From positions 1 through 60,863 of the forward strand of contig CAYQCE010000019.1 in assembly GCA_964415885.1 (NCBI GenBank): 60,863 bases of DNA, given 5' to 3'. The DNA comes from CAYQCE01 sp964415885 (lineage in GTDB: Bacteria > Zixibacteria > MSB-5A5 > JAABVY01 > JAHJOQ01). The notes beneath the pieces are model-generated. The model did no database searches. It was not told where the DNA came from and saw only the letters and a program-made list of their open reading frames with translations. The position numbers were made by a program, and so were the translations under genes. Below are positions 17,566-25,302 of this stretch, piece after piece. Within the stretch, counting starts at the first letter, position 1. Each line of letters begins with the position of its first letter.

Positions 17566-18510
17566 ATGTCTGCGAAGTCGATTGTGCCTGCGTTCATGGT
17601 CTTTGTAATCGTGCTGATCCTCGTTTCTTGCTCATCGAGTCCGAGACTCATGACCGATGACGAGGTGAGCGCGTTCAGAACAGTATCCCGCATCAACACA
17701 GAGCTCGTTATCAACAGCTCCGGTGTTCGCTGGGAGAACTGGTACCGTGAACAGTTCGATCCGACATTCATAGCTAACGAGCTCTTCAAGCACCATGGTA
17801 TCGAGTTCGTCTATCAACCCGCCGAGACGGTGTATACGGACGCAAGTATGTCTGTCAATGTACAGATCAGCCCGGTCTCGATGGATGTTACCGATTCGCT
17901 CACATTCATGATGATAGACGGGCGCGTAGGAGTATCCTTGAGTTTGCTGTTCGAAGCCGACGGAAGGACTCTCTTCCGCTGGTTTGTATGGCAGGAGACG
18001 CGCGATCATGGTGCATCGGTGATCAAACCGATGAGCGAAGAGCCGCTTCGAATGTTCGAGGACGAGATCGACGCGCTGATTCGGTACGCGTTCACGGATG
18101 CAATGATGCGGCTCGTGTACGAGACGTACGGAGTCGGCGAAGTCGCCTCGCATGCGTGTTATGAGGATGAGACTTTCTACATTGCCGATGTCGCGCACGA
18201 CTGGCTGTTTCCGTCGGACTTTCATTCCCGCACGGCAGTGGGACGGTATCCGTCGTGGATCAACTCACCGGTCGAAATCGACAGGCTGATCGAAATGCTT
18301 CTTGCAGATGTCTGTCCCTATGAACGGATATGGGCGTCGGCTGCGCTCTGGAGTCAGGGGGATGAGACCGCTGTCGACGCGCTAATAGATGCGCTCGATG
18401 ATCCGAACGAGAATGTGCGTCTGAATTCGCGGGATGCCCTCCGTAAGATCACGGGGCAGAACTTCGGTGTCGACCGGGCCGCATGGAGAGAGTGGCGGGA
18501 TGGACCATGA
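17566..18510 (+). CDS. Putative lipoprotein with C-terminal HEAT-like repeat
   Basis: This protein of about 314 residues starts at ATG 17566, preceded by CTGGAG, and has a lipoprotein signal with lipobox LVSC. The middle 200 residues show no motif I know. The last 60 contain a HEAT/PBS-lyase-like repeat (ERIWASAALWSQGD, ALIDALDDPNENVRL, ALRKITGQNF). It is probably anchored in the outer or inner membrane facing the periplasm. The stop overlaps the next start as ATGA. Function unknown. Confidence 0.65.
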   Translation: MSAKSIVPAFMVFVIVLILVSCSSSPRLMTDDEVSAFRTVSRINTELVINSSGVRWENWYREQFDPTFIANELFKHHGIEFVYQPAETVYTDASMSVNVQISPVSMDVTDSLTFMMIDGRVGVSLSLLFEADGRTLFRWFVWQETRDHGASVIKPMSEEPLRMFEDEIDALIRYAFTDAMMRLVYETYGVGEVASHACYEDETFYIADVAHDWLFPSDFHSRTAVGRYPSWINSPVEIDRLIEMLLADVCPYERIWASAALWSQGDETAVDALIDALDDPNENVRLNSRDALRKITGQNFGVDRAAWREWRDGP

Positions 18511-18707
18511 GATACGTCGAATTCAGAGACGGTATCCGGATCGCGCTTCGCGAGAATCCGAAGGGCATGACTTGGCGCGAACTCCGGGACAGCCTCGATT
18601 TACCATATAACACTCCTTGCCAGGAATGGGTCTATCGTCTGGAACAAGAGATAGGCCTCACGCGAACGAAAGGCACCGGCCGCGCACTGGTTTGGAATCT
18701 TGGGTAG
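18507..18707 (+). CDS. Mini helix-turn-helix-like protein
   Basis: This 66-residue protein overlaps the preceding gene by ATGA. It reads like a single winged-helix-type domain: an N-terminal amphipathic helix (EFRDGIRIALRENPKG), a probable recognition segment (TWRELRDSLDLPYNTPCQEW) and a basic C-terminus ending GRALVWNLG. I recall similar short stand-alone proteins in other genomes, but without a defined role. DNA binding is inferred from fold pattern only. Confidence 0.6.
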   Translation: MRYVEFRDGIRIALRENPKGMTWRELRDSLDLPYNTPCQEWVYRLEQEIGLTRTKGTGRALVWNLG

Positions 18708-18741
18708 GCGGCTGCGGGTGGTGCAAGCTTCGCTCACTCAG

Positions 18742-18767
18742 AGTTGCAGGTTGAGTCCCCTGCAACT
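18742..18767. repeat. Perfect hairpin in a repeat-like intergenic region
   Basis: AGTTGCAGG (18742-18750) and CCTGCAACT (18759-18767) form a 9-bp stem with an 8-base loop and no T run. On the minus strand the core GGACTCAACCTGCA resembles GGGACTCAACTGCG of the terminator at 13870-13893. The downstream TTTTTTCAACAAGCGCC (18811-18827) resembles TTTCTCAACAAGCCC in the window-end repeats, so this gap is probably a decayed repeat element lying between two convergent genes. Confidence 0.5.
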
Positions 18768-18848
18768 TCGACAGTTGACGAGACGGCATTTTGGCCCGAG
18801 TCTGCAGGGTTTTTTCAACAAGCGCCACGCTGACTGTCAATTATCGTA

Positions 18849-19523
18849 TCAACCGAGTTTCGCGGCCGGTTCTGCGGCCGCAGCCAGAATCTCTCCAGCC
18901 GTGCAGATGTGCGCGAAACCGAATGCGAGATTCAGCAGGCTCGCAGTGTGCATCTCCTCGGTGACCGATCCGGTAGCGTCGGCCAAGAAGAAAACCCGAT
19001 AGTCGCGGTAGTAGGCATCCCGAGCGGTTGATTCGCAGCACATGTTTGTCATGATCCCGGTTATCACCAGGTCCTCGATTTTCTGCACGCGCAGGATTGT
19101 CTCGAGATCGGTGTTGTAAAACGCCGAGTAACGGTGCTTGAGGATCACTTTCTCGCGCGGTGCGGGCGCGATCTCCTCCGGAATCTCGCTCTCCGGGCTG
19201 CCCTCCTCGCACATGCCTTCCCACCACCAGCCCATAATACCGGCGTCGATTCTGTCCGGGTGATGGACGTGCTTTGTGTAAATTACGGGTCTTCCGGCTG
19301 CACGGAAAGCCTCGATGAGTGTCCTAATGTTCGGCATGACTGCCGGACCGCCGCAAGTGTATGTCGGTGAGTCCGGGTCGAGGAAGAACTTCTGCATGTC
19401 TATGACCATGAGCGCTGAGGCATCGATATTGAGTTCGAGTTCGTGTGTATTGAAAGGATCAATTGAGTTCAACCACGCCTTGGACCTGTCTGTAATATTG
19501 TCCGCTGTGACATACGGTGTCAT
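18849..19523 (-). CDS. Isochorismatase-family cysteine hydrolase
   Basis: This 224-residue protein has an isochorismatase fold. The catalytic triad candidates are Asp42 (VIDMQKFF), the lysine in LKHRYSAF and the first cysteine of TNMCCESTARDA. Family members hydrolyse isochorismate, nicotinamide, ureidoacrylate or carbamoyl compounds; the substrate cannot be fixed from sequence. A GAGGAGA ribosome-binding site precedes the ATG. It stands alone and divergent from the lipoate-ligase-family gene, so context gives no pathway. Confidence 0.88.
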   Translation of the reverse strand: MTPYVTADNITDRSKAWLNSIDPFNTHELELNIDASALMVIDMQKFFLDPDSPTYTCGGPAVMPNIRTLIEAFRAAGRPVIYTKHVHHPDRIDAGIMGWWWEGMCEEGSPESEIPEEIAPAPREKVILKHRYSAFYNTDLETILRVQKIEDLVITGIMTNMCCESTARDAYYRDYRVFFLADATGSVTEEMHTASLLNLAFGFAHICTAGEILAAAAEPAAKLG

Positions 19524-19656
19524 GAGTATATCTCCTCTCAGGGCTTAGAGAATCGTTTCTTCGGCTGAAAATGATTCCGCAAAAAATGCGATACCCACTG
19601 CAATGTCAACTAAATTGACCCCGGATTCTACTTGAGAGCAAATATGGCGAAAGAAT

Positions 19657-19685
19657 TTGCATATTCTCACATCAATTCGTAATAT
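19657..19685 (+). promoter_or_regulatory. Sigma-70-type promoter of the lipoate ligase-family gene
   Basis: TTGCAT (19657-19662), 17 bases, then TAATAT (19680-19685). The ATG lies 13 bases further, with GAGGA at 19688-19692 as ribosome-binding site, so the leader is very short. Confidence 0.6.
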
Positions 19686-19698
19686 CTGAGGAATAATT

Positions 19699-20523
19699 AT
19701 GCCGAGAGATTGTCAAGACAACGAAGGCAAGCGCAGCCTCATCTTCATTAGCCGTGAACCCGCCCGAACCGGCAGTTACAACATGGCATTCGACGAGTAT
19801 CTCTTCGAGTCGGCAGAGAGACTTGAGGCTCACTGCTGGCGGCTCTATTCGTGGAATCCGCCTGCAGTTTCCATAGGAAGAAATCAGCGATTTGATAGAG
19901 CTGTCAGGGTGGAAGTTGCAAGAGAGAATGGGATACCGATGGTGAAGCGGCCGACAGGTGGACGGGCAATATGGCACTCGGGGGATGTTTGCTTTACGCA
20001 CTCCGGAGTAACATCGGGTGCGTCGGATGCGATCTCGGCATTCAAGGATGATTACATGCGTACCGCGAAGATGGTTGTGCGATTTCTGGAGGCACTCGGG
20101 ATCAATGCCGGCATCTCACCGGGGAGTCAATCCGACAGGCTGGGCCTGGCGAAGGTGAAGGCGCCGTGTTTTCAGAGCTCGGGACGGTACGAGGTGACCG
20201 CCGGGGGGAAGAAGATTGCGGGTATCGCGCAGTATCGATCGACGGAGCGGTTTTTGATACAGGGATCAATTCGGCTCGAGCCAATAGATGAAATGAACGG
20301 GAAGCTCTTCTTCGAGGACACCGACGAAGGGAGAGCGAGCTTCGAGGCGTTCTGTCGAATGGTGACATCGATCAATGAGCAGGCCGGACGGGATATGTCG
20401 TTTGATGAGCTATCCGAGGCATTCATCCAGTCGGTCGATGGCTCAGGGGATGACTTGAGAGACCCGCTCGATGTCGAAGATTTCCCGGGTGATAGACGGG
20501 TTGAAGGTAGCGTGGTGGAGTGA
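19699..20523 (+). CDS. Lipoate-protein ligase / octanoyltransferase family protein
   Basis: This 274-residue protein has the BPL/LplA/LipB catalytic domain. RPTGGRAIWHSGDVCFT matches the family's RRxTGG...H motif, and the lysine in GGKKIAGIAQYR is the conserved active-site lysine. The size, the lack of the extra C-terminal LplA domain and the cysteine in APCFQSS are reminiscent of LipM-type octanoyltransferases, so either lipoate attachment or octanoyl transfer to lipoyl domains is possible. It is monocistronic. The target dehydrogenase complexes are not in this window. Confidence 0.85.
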   Translation: MPRDCQDNEGKRSLIFISREPARTGSYNMAFDEYLFESAERLEAHCWRLYSWNPPAVSIGRNQRFDRAVRVEVARENGIPMVKRPTGGRAIWHSGDVCFTHSGVTSGASDAISAFKDDYMRTAKMVVRFLEALGINAGISPGSQSDRLGLAKVKAPCFQSSGRYEVTAGGKKIAGIAQYRSTERFLIQGSIRLEPIDEMNGKLFFEDTDEGRASFEAFCRMVTSINEQAGRDMSFDELSEAFIQSVDGSGDDLRDPLDVEDFPGDRRVEGSVVE

Positions 20524-20607
20524 ATTCTGAGGTTGTGACAAAAACTGGAGACAGCGATTAAACATTTACGACCCGGAATAGTCTTAGTTAATGGCGGACA
20601 ATGGAAA

Positions 20608-20651
20608 AAGCCCAAAAAGGGCTTGACACAGGATTACCGTAAATGCTATTT
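20608..20651 (+). promoter_or_regulatory. Promoter and overlapping hairpin upstream of the TonB receptor operon
   Basis: TTGACA (20623-20628), 17 bases, CTATTT (20646-20651; or TATTTA with 18) forms a plausible promoter. Its -35 box overlaps the 3' arm of a 6-bp hairpin AAGCCC-AAAAA-GGGCTT (20608-20624). The leader to the ATG at 20806 would be about 150 bases and holds a small hairpin CGCTT-ttc-AAGCG (20693-20705). No known riboswitch was recognised. Confidence 0.5.
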
Positions 20652-20805
20652 AGGAACCTATACGAGACGCGGGTTAAAGCCGCTTGCTACAACGCTTTTC
20701 AAGCGACTTACCTCCATGTCGCGTATGTCTTTTGTACGGGATGCAGGAGATATTGTTTCAAACACGAATAAGGTTTTGCTTCAAATCATATAAGGAGGAT
20801 TGGTG

Positions 20806-23800
20806 ATGTTCTCAGCCAGAAAGGGTTTTCTGGTTTTGGTGGCGACTGTTCTACTGCTTTCCGGTTTCAGCTCCTCGTTTGGAGCGGTTACTGGAAAGAT
20901 TCAAGGGCATGTAGTAGATGCCAGGACGGGGGAGGGCCTGCCGAGCGCGGCTGTTCAGATTGTCGGTACTACTCAAGGCGATCTGACTACGCCGGACGGA
21001 AGTTACCTCATCTTGAACGTGTCTCCCGGAACCTATTCCATCCGGGTAAGGCTGGTCGGTTACAAGACCACGCAGGTTGACGAAATCCGCGTCACTTCCG
21101 GTCGATCGACCGAGATAAATGTTGAACTCGAATCGACATCTCTCGAGACGGACATCGTCCAGCGAGTTACCGCGGAACGAGATATCATGGAGATGAAGAA
21201 CCCAGGGACCAGCACGGTGCTCAATGCCGAGCAGATGGAGGCCATGCCGGTACAGAATGTTGAAGATATCATCTCCGCGACGATGGGTGTAGTGAAGCGT
21301 TATGGCGAGCTGCACATTCGAGGCGGCCGCTCGGGCGAGGTGTCGTACGTTGTTGACGGTGTCGAGACAAAGGACCCGCTTGGTGGTCTCGGAGCGGTCG
21401 AGGCAGGTATGAACCTCTCATCGAATTCGATTGAGGAGGTTCAGATTATTAAGGGCGGATTTGATCCCGAGTATGGTCGCGCGATGTCCGGTATTGTCAC
21501 TGTGAATACCAAGACCGGATCCCAGACCACCGAGGGATATATGGAATTCTTCAGTGATGACCTCGGAGCTCAGAATCTCAACACATACTCGAGGAACTTC
21601 GACCGCCTCTACTTCTCGTTGAGCGGTCCGGAACCGTTTATAGGTGGACGGCTTCTGCCGGCACTTGGTGTCGATTATTTCAAGGACAAGCTGTTCTACT
21701 TCGTTGCGCTGGAGGGATACAAGTCCGGTACACCATACAACTACAATGAACTTGCGAATCCGGGAATCGGCAGAGACTACCGGACTCACGATGTGCTGGG
21801 GCTGTTTACGATCAAGGATCGTCAGCAGAACCACTTCTCGCTGACGGCGAAGATGACATACAAGATCACGAACAACCTCAAGACCGTGTTCAACTACCAG
21901 GGTATCTGGGATGACAACACGATCTTTAACTGGTACCATCGTGATACTCCGTCAACGGCGCAGATATACAACAGATTGACCGAGCGCTTTTCGGTTTCGA
22001 TGACGCATCAGCTCAACAAGTCGACGTTCTACGAAGTAGTCGTTTCGAGAGTGAATAATGACTACATTCAGAAGCCGGACGACCCGAATAATCCGGGTGC
22101 CGGTTTGAACCCGAATGAGTTCTCGTTTGAGAGCGAGTGGGAGAGTTTCGACGATATGAATGGTAACGGTACCTACGACAGGCCGGAGCCGTTCGTAAAT
22201 GTCTATGCTGATACGAGCTACAAGTATGGCGGCCGGATGTATAATTTTGGCGACGTGTTCATTCCGGACAGCCTCGGTGGTAATGTTACGTACGGCTGGG
22301 ATAATACGCAGCCATATCCGCTGTACGATCCGTGGGATCAGGACTCGATCAAGTATCCGGGGCCGAACTTTATAATGTTGTTCCCTGAGAATTTCGTGGA
22401 GAATACCGTTGAGACTATTCTCTGGGATTGGAACGGCGACGGCTTGGTTAGCTTCGAAGAAAGCGAGCCGTTTGTCGATCTGAATAATAACGGTCGCTGG
22501 GACCGCGGGGATCGTGTGAGAAACGATCAGAACGGAAACGGGCGTTACGACGAAGAGTTTGCCAGTATCGCCGGTTTCGATCGTGCTGAGCCGTATATTG
22601 ACGGAGACATCAACCTCGGTGAACCGTTCTTCGATTACAATAACAACGGCGTGTACGAGGAAGGGATTGACCGGTTTGTGAGGGCAGTCAGTCCCGCGGA
22701 CAATCAGGACTTGAACAGAAATTCCGCTTACGATGGTCCGGATGGTCAATGGACGCCCGGAATACCTTTCAAGGATTTGAACGGAAACGGCGTTTATGAC
22801 TCGCCGAATAATCGGTATGACCTCGGTGAGCCATTTACCGACGTCAACAACAATGGAAAGTGGGACGGTGCGGACGGATTCCTTGACCGTGGTTATAGCG
22901 CAACGACCGCCCTCGGCGAGGGTACCTACTATCATCAGCGAAGTGCCGAAACCTGGACCGCCGATTTCAAGATTACCAAACAGATAGTGAGAGAGCATGA
23001 GCTTAAGACCGGGTTGCAGCTTCGCATCCATGATCTCGACTATGCTCAGTTGAAGAACCCGTGGATTCTAAATACGACTCCGGACCAGGGGCCATTCCCG
23101 GACAGAGGAATCGAGAGAGATTTCTATGAGCATGAACCCGTCGAGGGAGCGCTCTTCATCCAGGATATTATCGAGTACGGTTCACTCGTTGCCCGTGTTG
23201 GATTCCGTTACGACTTCTTTTTCCAGTCTGATGGCGTCGATACGCTCGTCGCGTCTTACCAGGCGGAGGGTCGTGATGTGATCGACAGCCGGAGCAAGCT
23301 CTCTCCGAGAATGGGTATTTCTTACCCGATTACGGAGAAGGCCAAGATATACTTCAACTACGGCCACTTCTATCAGTTGCCGTCGTTCTCGACGCTTTAT
23401 GCCAGGCTCGGGTTTGACAACGGCGTTATCGGCAACCCGAATCTCGATTATGAGAAGACAGTGTCCTATGAGTTCGGTGTCAGATATAATCTCTCGGGAG
23501 ACTACGTGCTCGACATCGCGGGATTCTACAAGGACATTTTCGGAATCATCAATACGCAGAAGGTCAGATTCGGGCAGGAGTTGTATCAGTATGACAACAC
23601 TGACTACGGCCGAGCGAGAGGATTCGAGATTCAGCTCGAGAAGAAGTATGGAAACTATGTCTCCGGTTACGTGAACTACACATATGCGTTCGCGTATGGC
23701 AAGGCATCATCCGAGTCTGAGAACTATGAAGCTCTTGTTGAGAATCGTGAGATTCCAATTCAGGAGTTCCCGCTTGACTGGGATGTTCGTCACAGGATTA

Positions 23801-24240
23801 CGCTTAACTTCGACCTTCGTATTACGAAGTCGGACCATCCGAAGCTCTTCGGATACACGATCCCGAACGACTGGGGAATGAATGTTCTTTGGAGCTGGAA
23901 CACGGGTTACCCGTTCACTCCGGCACAGGGATATCCGGGACTCAGACTGCAATCCGGCGAGAGAGTTCTGAACAATTCACTCCGTTATCCGTCGTTCTCT
24001 CAGGTCGATGTCAGATTCAACAAGAACTTCTCCGTCGGGAATATCGACTATTCGTTCGAGGTCTGGGTTGAGAACATATTTGACATAGAGAATACTGAGA
24101 CGGTCTACTCGGCGACCGGTCGCCCGGATACCGGCAATAACGTCGGTGGATACGTTCGCGGCGACACCGATTTCAGAGCGGACCCGGAACATCTTTCACC
24201 GGGCCGAAACGTCAGACTCGGTATCACTGTGAAGTTCTAA
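20806..24240 (+). CDS. TonB-dependent receptor with EF-hand-like repeat insertion
   Basis: This is an outer-membrane receptor of about 1144 residues. A signal peptide is followed by a carboxypeptidase-regulatory-like beta domain (about 28-115), then a plug domain with LHIRGGRSGEVSYVVDGVE, and a beta barrel ending in aromatic-rich strands (NVRLGITVKF). Between about 450 and 690 lie eight Asp/Asn/Gly repeats such as DMNGNGTYD, DLNNNGRWD, DLNGNGVYD and DVNNNGKWD; one at 541-552 (DWNGDGLVSFEE) fits a canonical EF-hand calcium loop. ATG 20806 sits 7 bases after AGGAGG; TTG and GTG just upstream are alternatives. The substrate is unknown. Confidence 0.9.
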   Translation: MFSARKGFLVLVATVLLLSGFSSSFGAVTGKIQGHVVDARTGEGLPSAAVQIVGTTQGDLTTPDGSYLILNVSPGTYSIRVRLVGYKTTQVDEIRVTSGRSTEINVELESTSLETDIVQRVTAERDIMEMKNPGTSTVLNAEQMEAMPVQNVEDIISATMGVVKRYGELHIRGGRSGEVSYVVDGVETKDPLGGLGAVEAGMNLSSNSIEEVQIIKGGFDPEYGRAMSGIVTVNTKTGSQTTEGYMEFFSDDLGAQNLNTYSRNFDRLYFSLSGPEPFIGGRLLPALGVDYFKDKLFYFVALEGYKSGTPYNYNELANPGIGRDYRTHDVLGLFTIKDRQQNHFSLTAKMTYKITNNLKTVFNYQGIWDDNTIFNWYHRDTPSTAQIYNRLTERFSVSMTHQLNKSTFYEVVVSRVNNDYIQKPDDPNNPGAGLNPNEFSFESEWESFDDMNGNGTYDRPEPFVNVYADTSYKYGGRMYNFGDVFIPDSLGGNVTYGWDNTQPYPLYDPWDQDSIKYPGPNFIMLFPENFVENTVETILWDWNGDGLVSFEESEPFVDLNNNGRWDRGDRVRNDQNGNGRYDEEFASIAGFDRAEPYIDGDINLGEPFFDYNNNGVYEEGIDRFVRAVSPADNQDLNRNSAYDGPDGQWTPGIPFKDLNGNGVYDSPNNRYDLGEPFTDVNNNGKWDGADGFLDRGYSATTALGEGTYYHQRSAETWTADFKITKQIVREHELKTGLQLRIHDLDYAQLKNPWILNTTPDQGPFPDRGIERDFYEHEPVEGALFIQDIIEYGSLVARVGFRYDFFFQSDGVDTLVASYQAEGRDVIDSRSKLSPRMGISYPITEKAKIYFNYGHFYQLPSFSTLYARLGFDNGVIGNPNLDYEKTVSYEFGVRYNLSGDYVLDIAGFYKDIFGIINTQKVRFGQELYQYDNTDYGRARGFEIQLEKKYGNYVSGYVNYTYAFAYGKASSESENYEALVENREIPIQEFPLDWDVRHRITLNFDLRITKSDHPKLFGYTIPNDWGMNVLWSWNTGYPFTPAQGYPGLRLQSGERVLNNSLRYPSFSQVDVRFNKNFSVGNIDYSFEVWVENIFDIENTETVYSATGRPDTGNNVGGYVRGDTDFRADPEHLSPGRNVRLGITVKF

Positions 24241-24295
24241 GGAGCTATACATCTTTAGGTTTGGAAATACTCGGTTGATGTTTTAGGAGGCATAT

Positions 24296-25246
24296 ATGCG
24301 TTATTTAAGCTTGGTACTTGTCTGCGTGCTTTTGATGATTCCGGCGCAAGCTCTGGGGCAGTCGAAGGTAGGCCAGGCGGGTGCACAGTTTCTTGATATC
24401 GGTGTTTCGGCTCGAGCGGTCGCAATGGGTGAGGCGTTCACCGCGGTCGCGGATGATGCCACAGCGATCCACTACAATGCCGCAGGTCTGACTCAGCTCG
24501 ACAGCCGCGAGGTAGTATTCACTCACATCGAGTACCTCGTGGATATCAACTACGAGTTTGCCGCGATTGCATGGCCGCTGTACTCTTTCGGCGGGACTCT
24601 CGGTTTTGCCATCTACGCGCTCGATGCGGGAGATATGCTGGAAACGACATACGAAAACCCTGTAGGGTATCGTGATCCGCTCTCGGGCGAAGCCGCAACC
24701 TTCAGTGCGCGGGAGCATGCGATAGCGATCAGCTATGCACGAAGCCTGACGGATCACTTCAGCATCGGTGCAACATGGAAGATCATCGATGAGCTCTATT
24801 CTGAAGAGCGGGCCACGGGCTGGGCAGCCGACATTGGCACGACGTACGATACGGGTTACCGTGGCGTCAAGATGTCGATGGTAATTTCGAACTTTGGACC
24901 GGAGATGAAATTCCTGTCCGATGAGTATCCGCTGCCGATTAACTTCAAGTTCGCTGCAGCCGCAAATCTGATCGAAGGCCTGAACCACCGCGGTACGGTT
25001 GCATTCGAGGGATCGCATCCATCGGACAACTTCGAACAGTATACCGCAGGTTTCGAATATGCTTATGATGAGCAGTACGCATTCAGAATCGGTCACAAGT
25101 TCGGCAGGGATGCTGCGGCCGGATTCGCAATCGGAGGTGGCGCCAGATTTGCCATCTCTGACTTCAATCTCGCGGTTGATTATGGTTTTCATGAGTACGG
25201 CGTACTCGATGACACTCACCTTTTCTCGGTGGGGTTCAGGTTCTAA
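24296..25246 (+). CDS. PorV/PorQ-family outer-membrane protein
   Basis: This 316-residue predicted beta-barrel protein has a cleavable signal (to ALG). The opening GAQFLDIGVSARAVAMGEAFTA and the DDATAIHYNAAGL segment are the hallmark of the PorV/PorQ family, whose members act as type IX secretion accessory barrels or shuttles in Bacteroidetes. AGGAGG is 6 bases upstream of the ATG. It lies between the TonB receptor and a large lipoprotein, with two type IX-like cargo proteases a few kilobases downstream. Confidence 0.88.
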   Translation: MRYLSLVLVCVLLMIPAQALGQSKVGQAGAQFLDIGVSARAVAMGEAFTAVADDATAIHYNAAGLTQLDSREVVFTHIEYLVDINYEFAAIAWPLYSFGGTLGFAIYALDAGDMLETTYENPVGYRDPLSGEAATFSAREHAIAISYARSLTDHFSIGATWKIIDELYSEERATGWAADIGTTYDTGYRGVKMSMVISNFGPEMKFLSDEYPLPINFKFAAAANLIEGLNHRGTVAFEGSHPSDNFEQYTAGFEYAYDEQYAFRIGHKFGRDAAAGFAIGGGARFAISDFNLAVDYGFHEYGVLDDTHLFSVGFRF

Positions 25247-25302
25247 TATGATAACTGTTACCGTGTATACTCGAGTTGAGTTCGATAGATTTGGAGGTTT
25301 CG

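Noticed and set aside
21952..23031. 359-residue open frame on the minus strand
   Set aside because: It lies wholly inside the TonB receptor gene, antisense, with a skewed Val/Ile-rich composition caused by the repeats; no start signal or domain.
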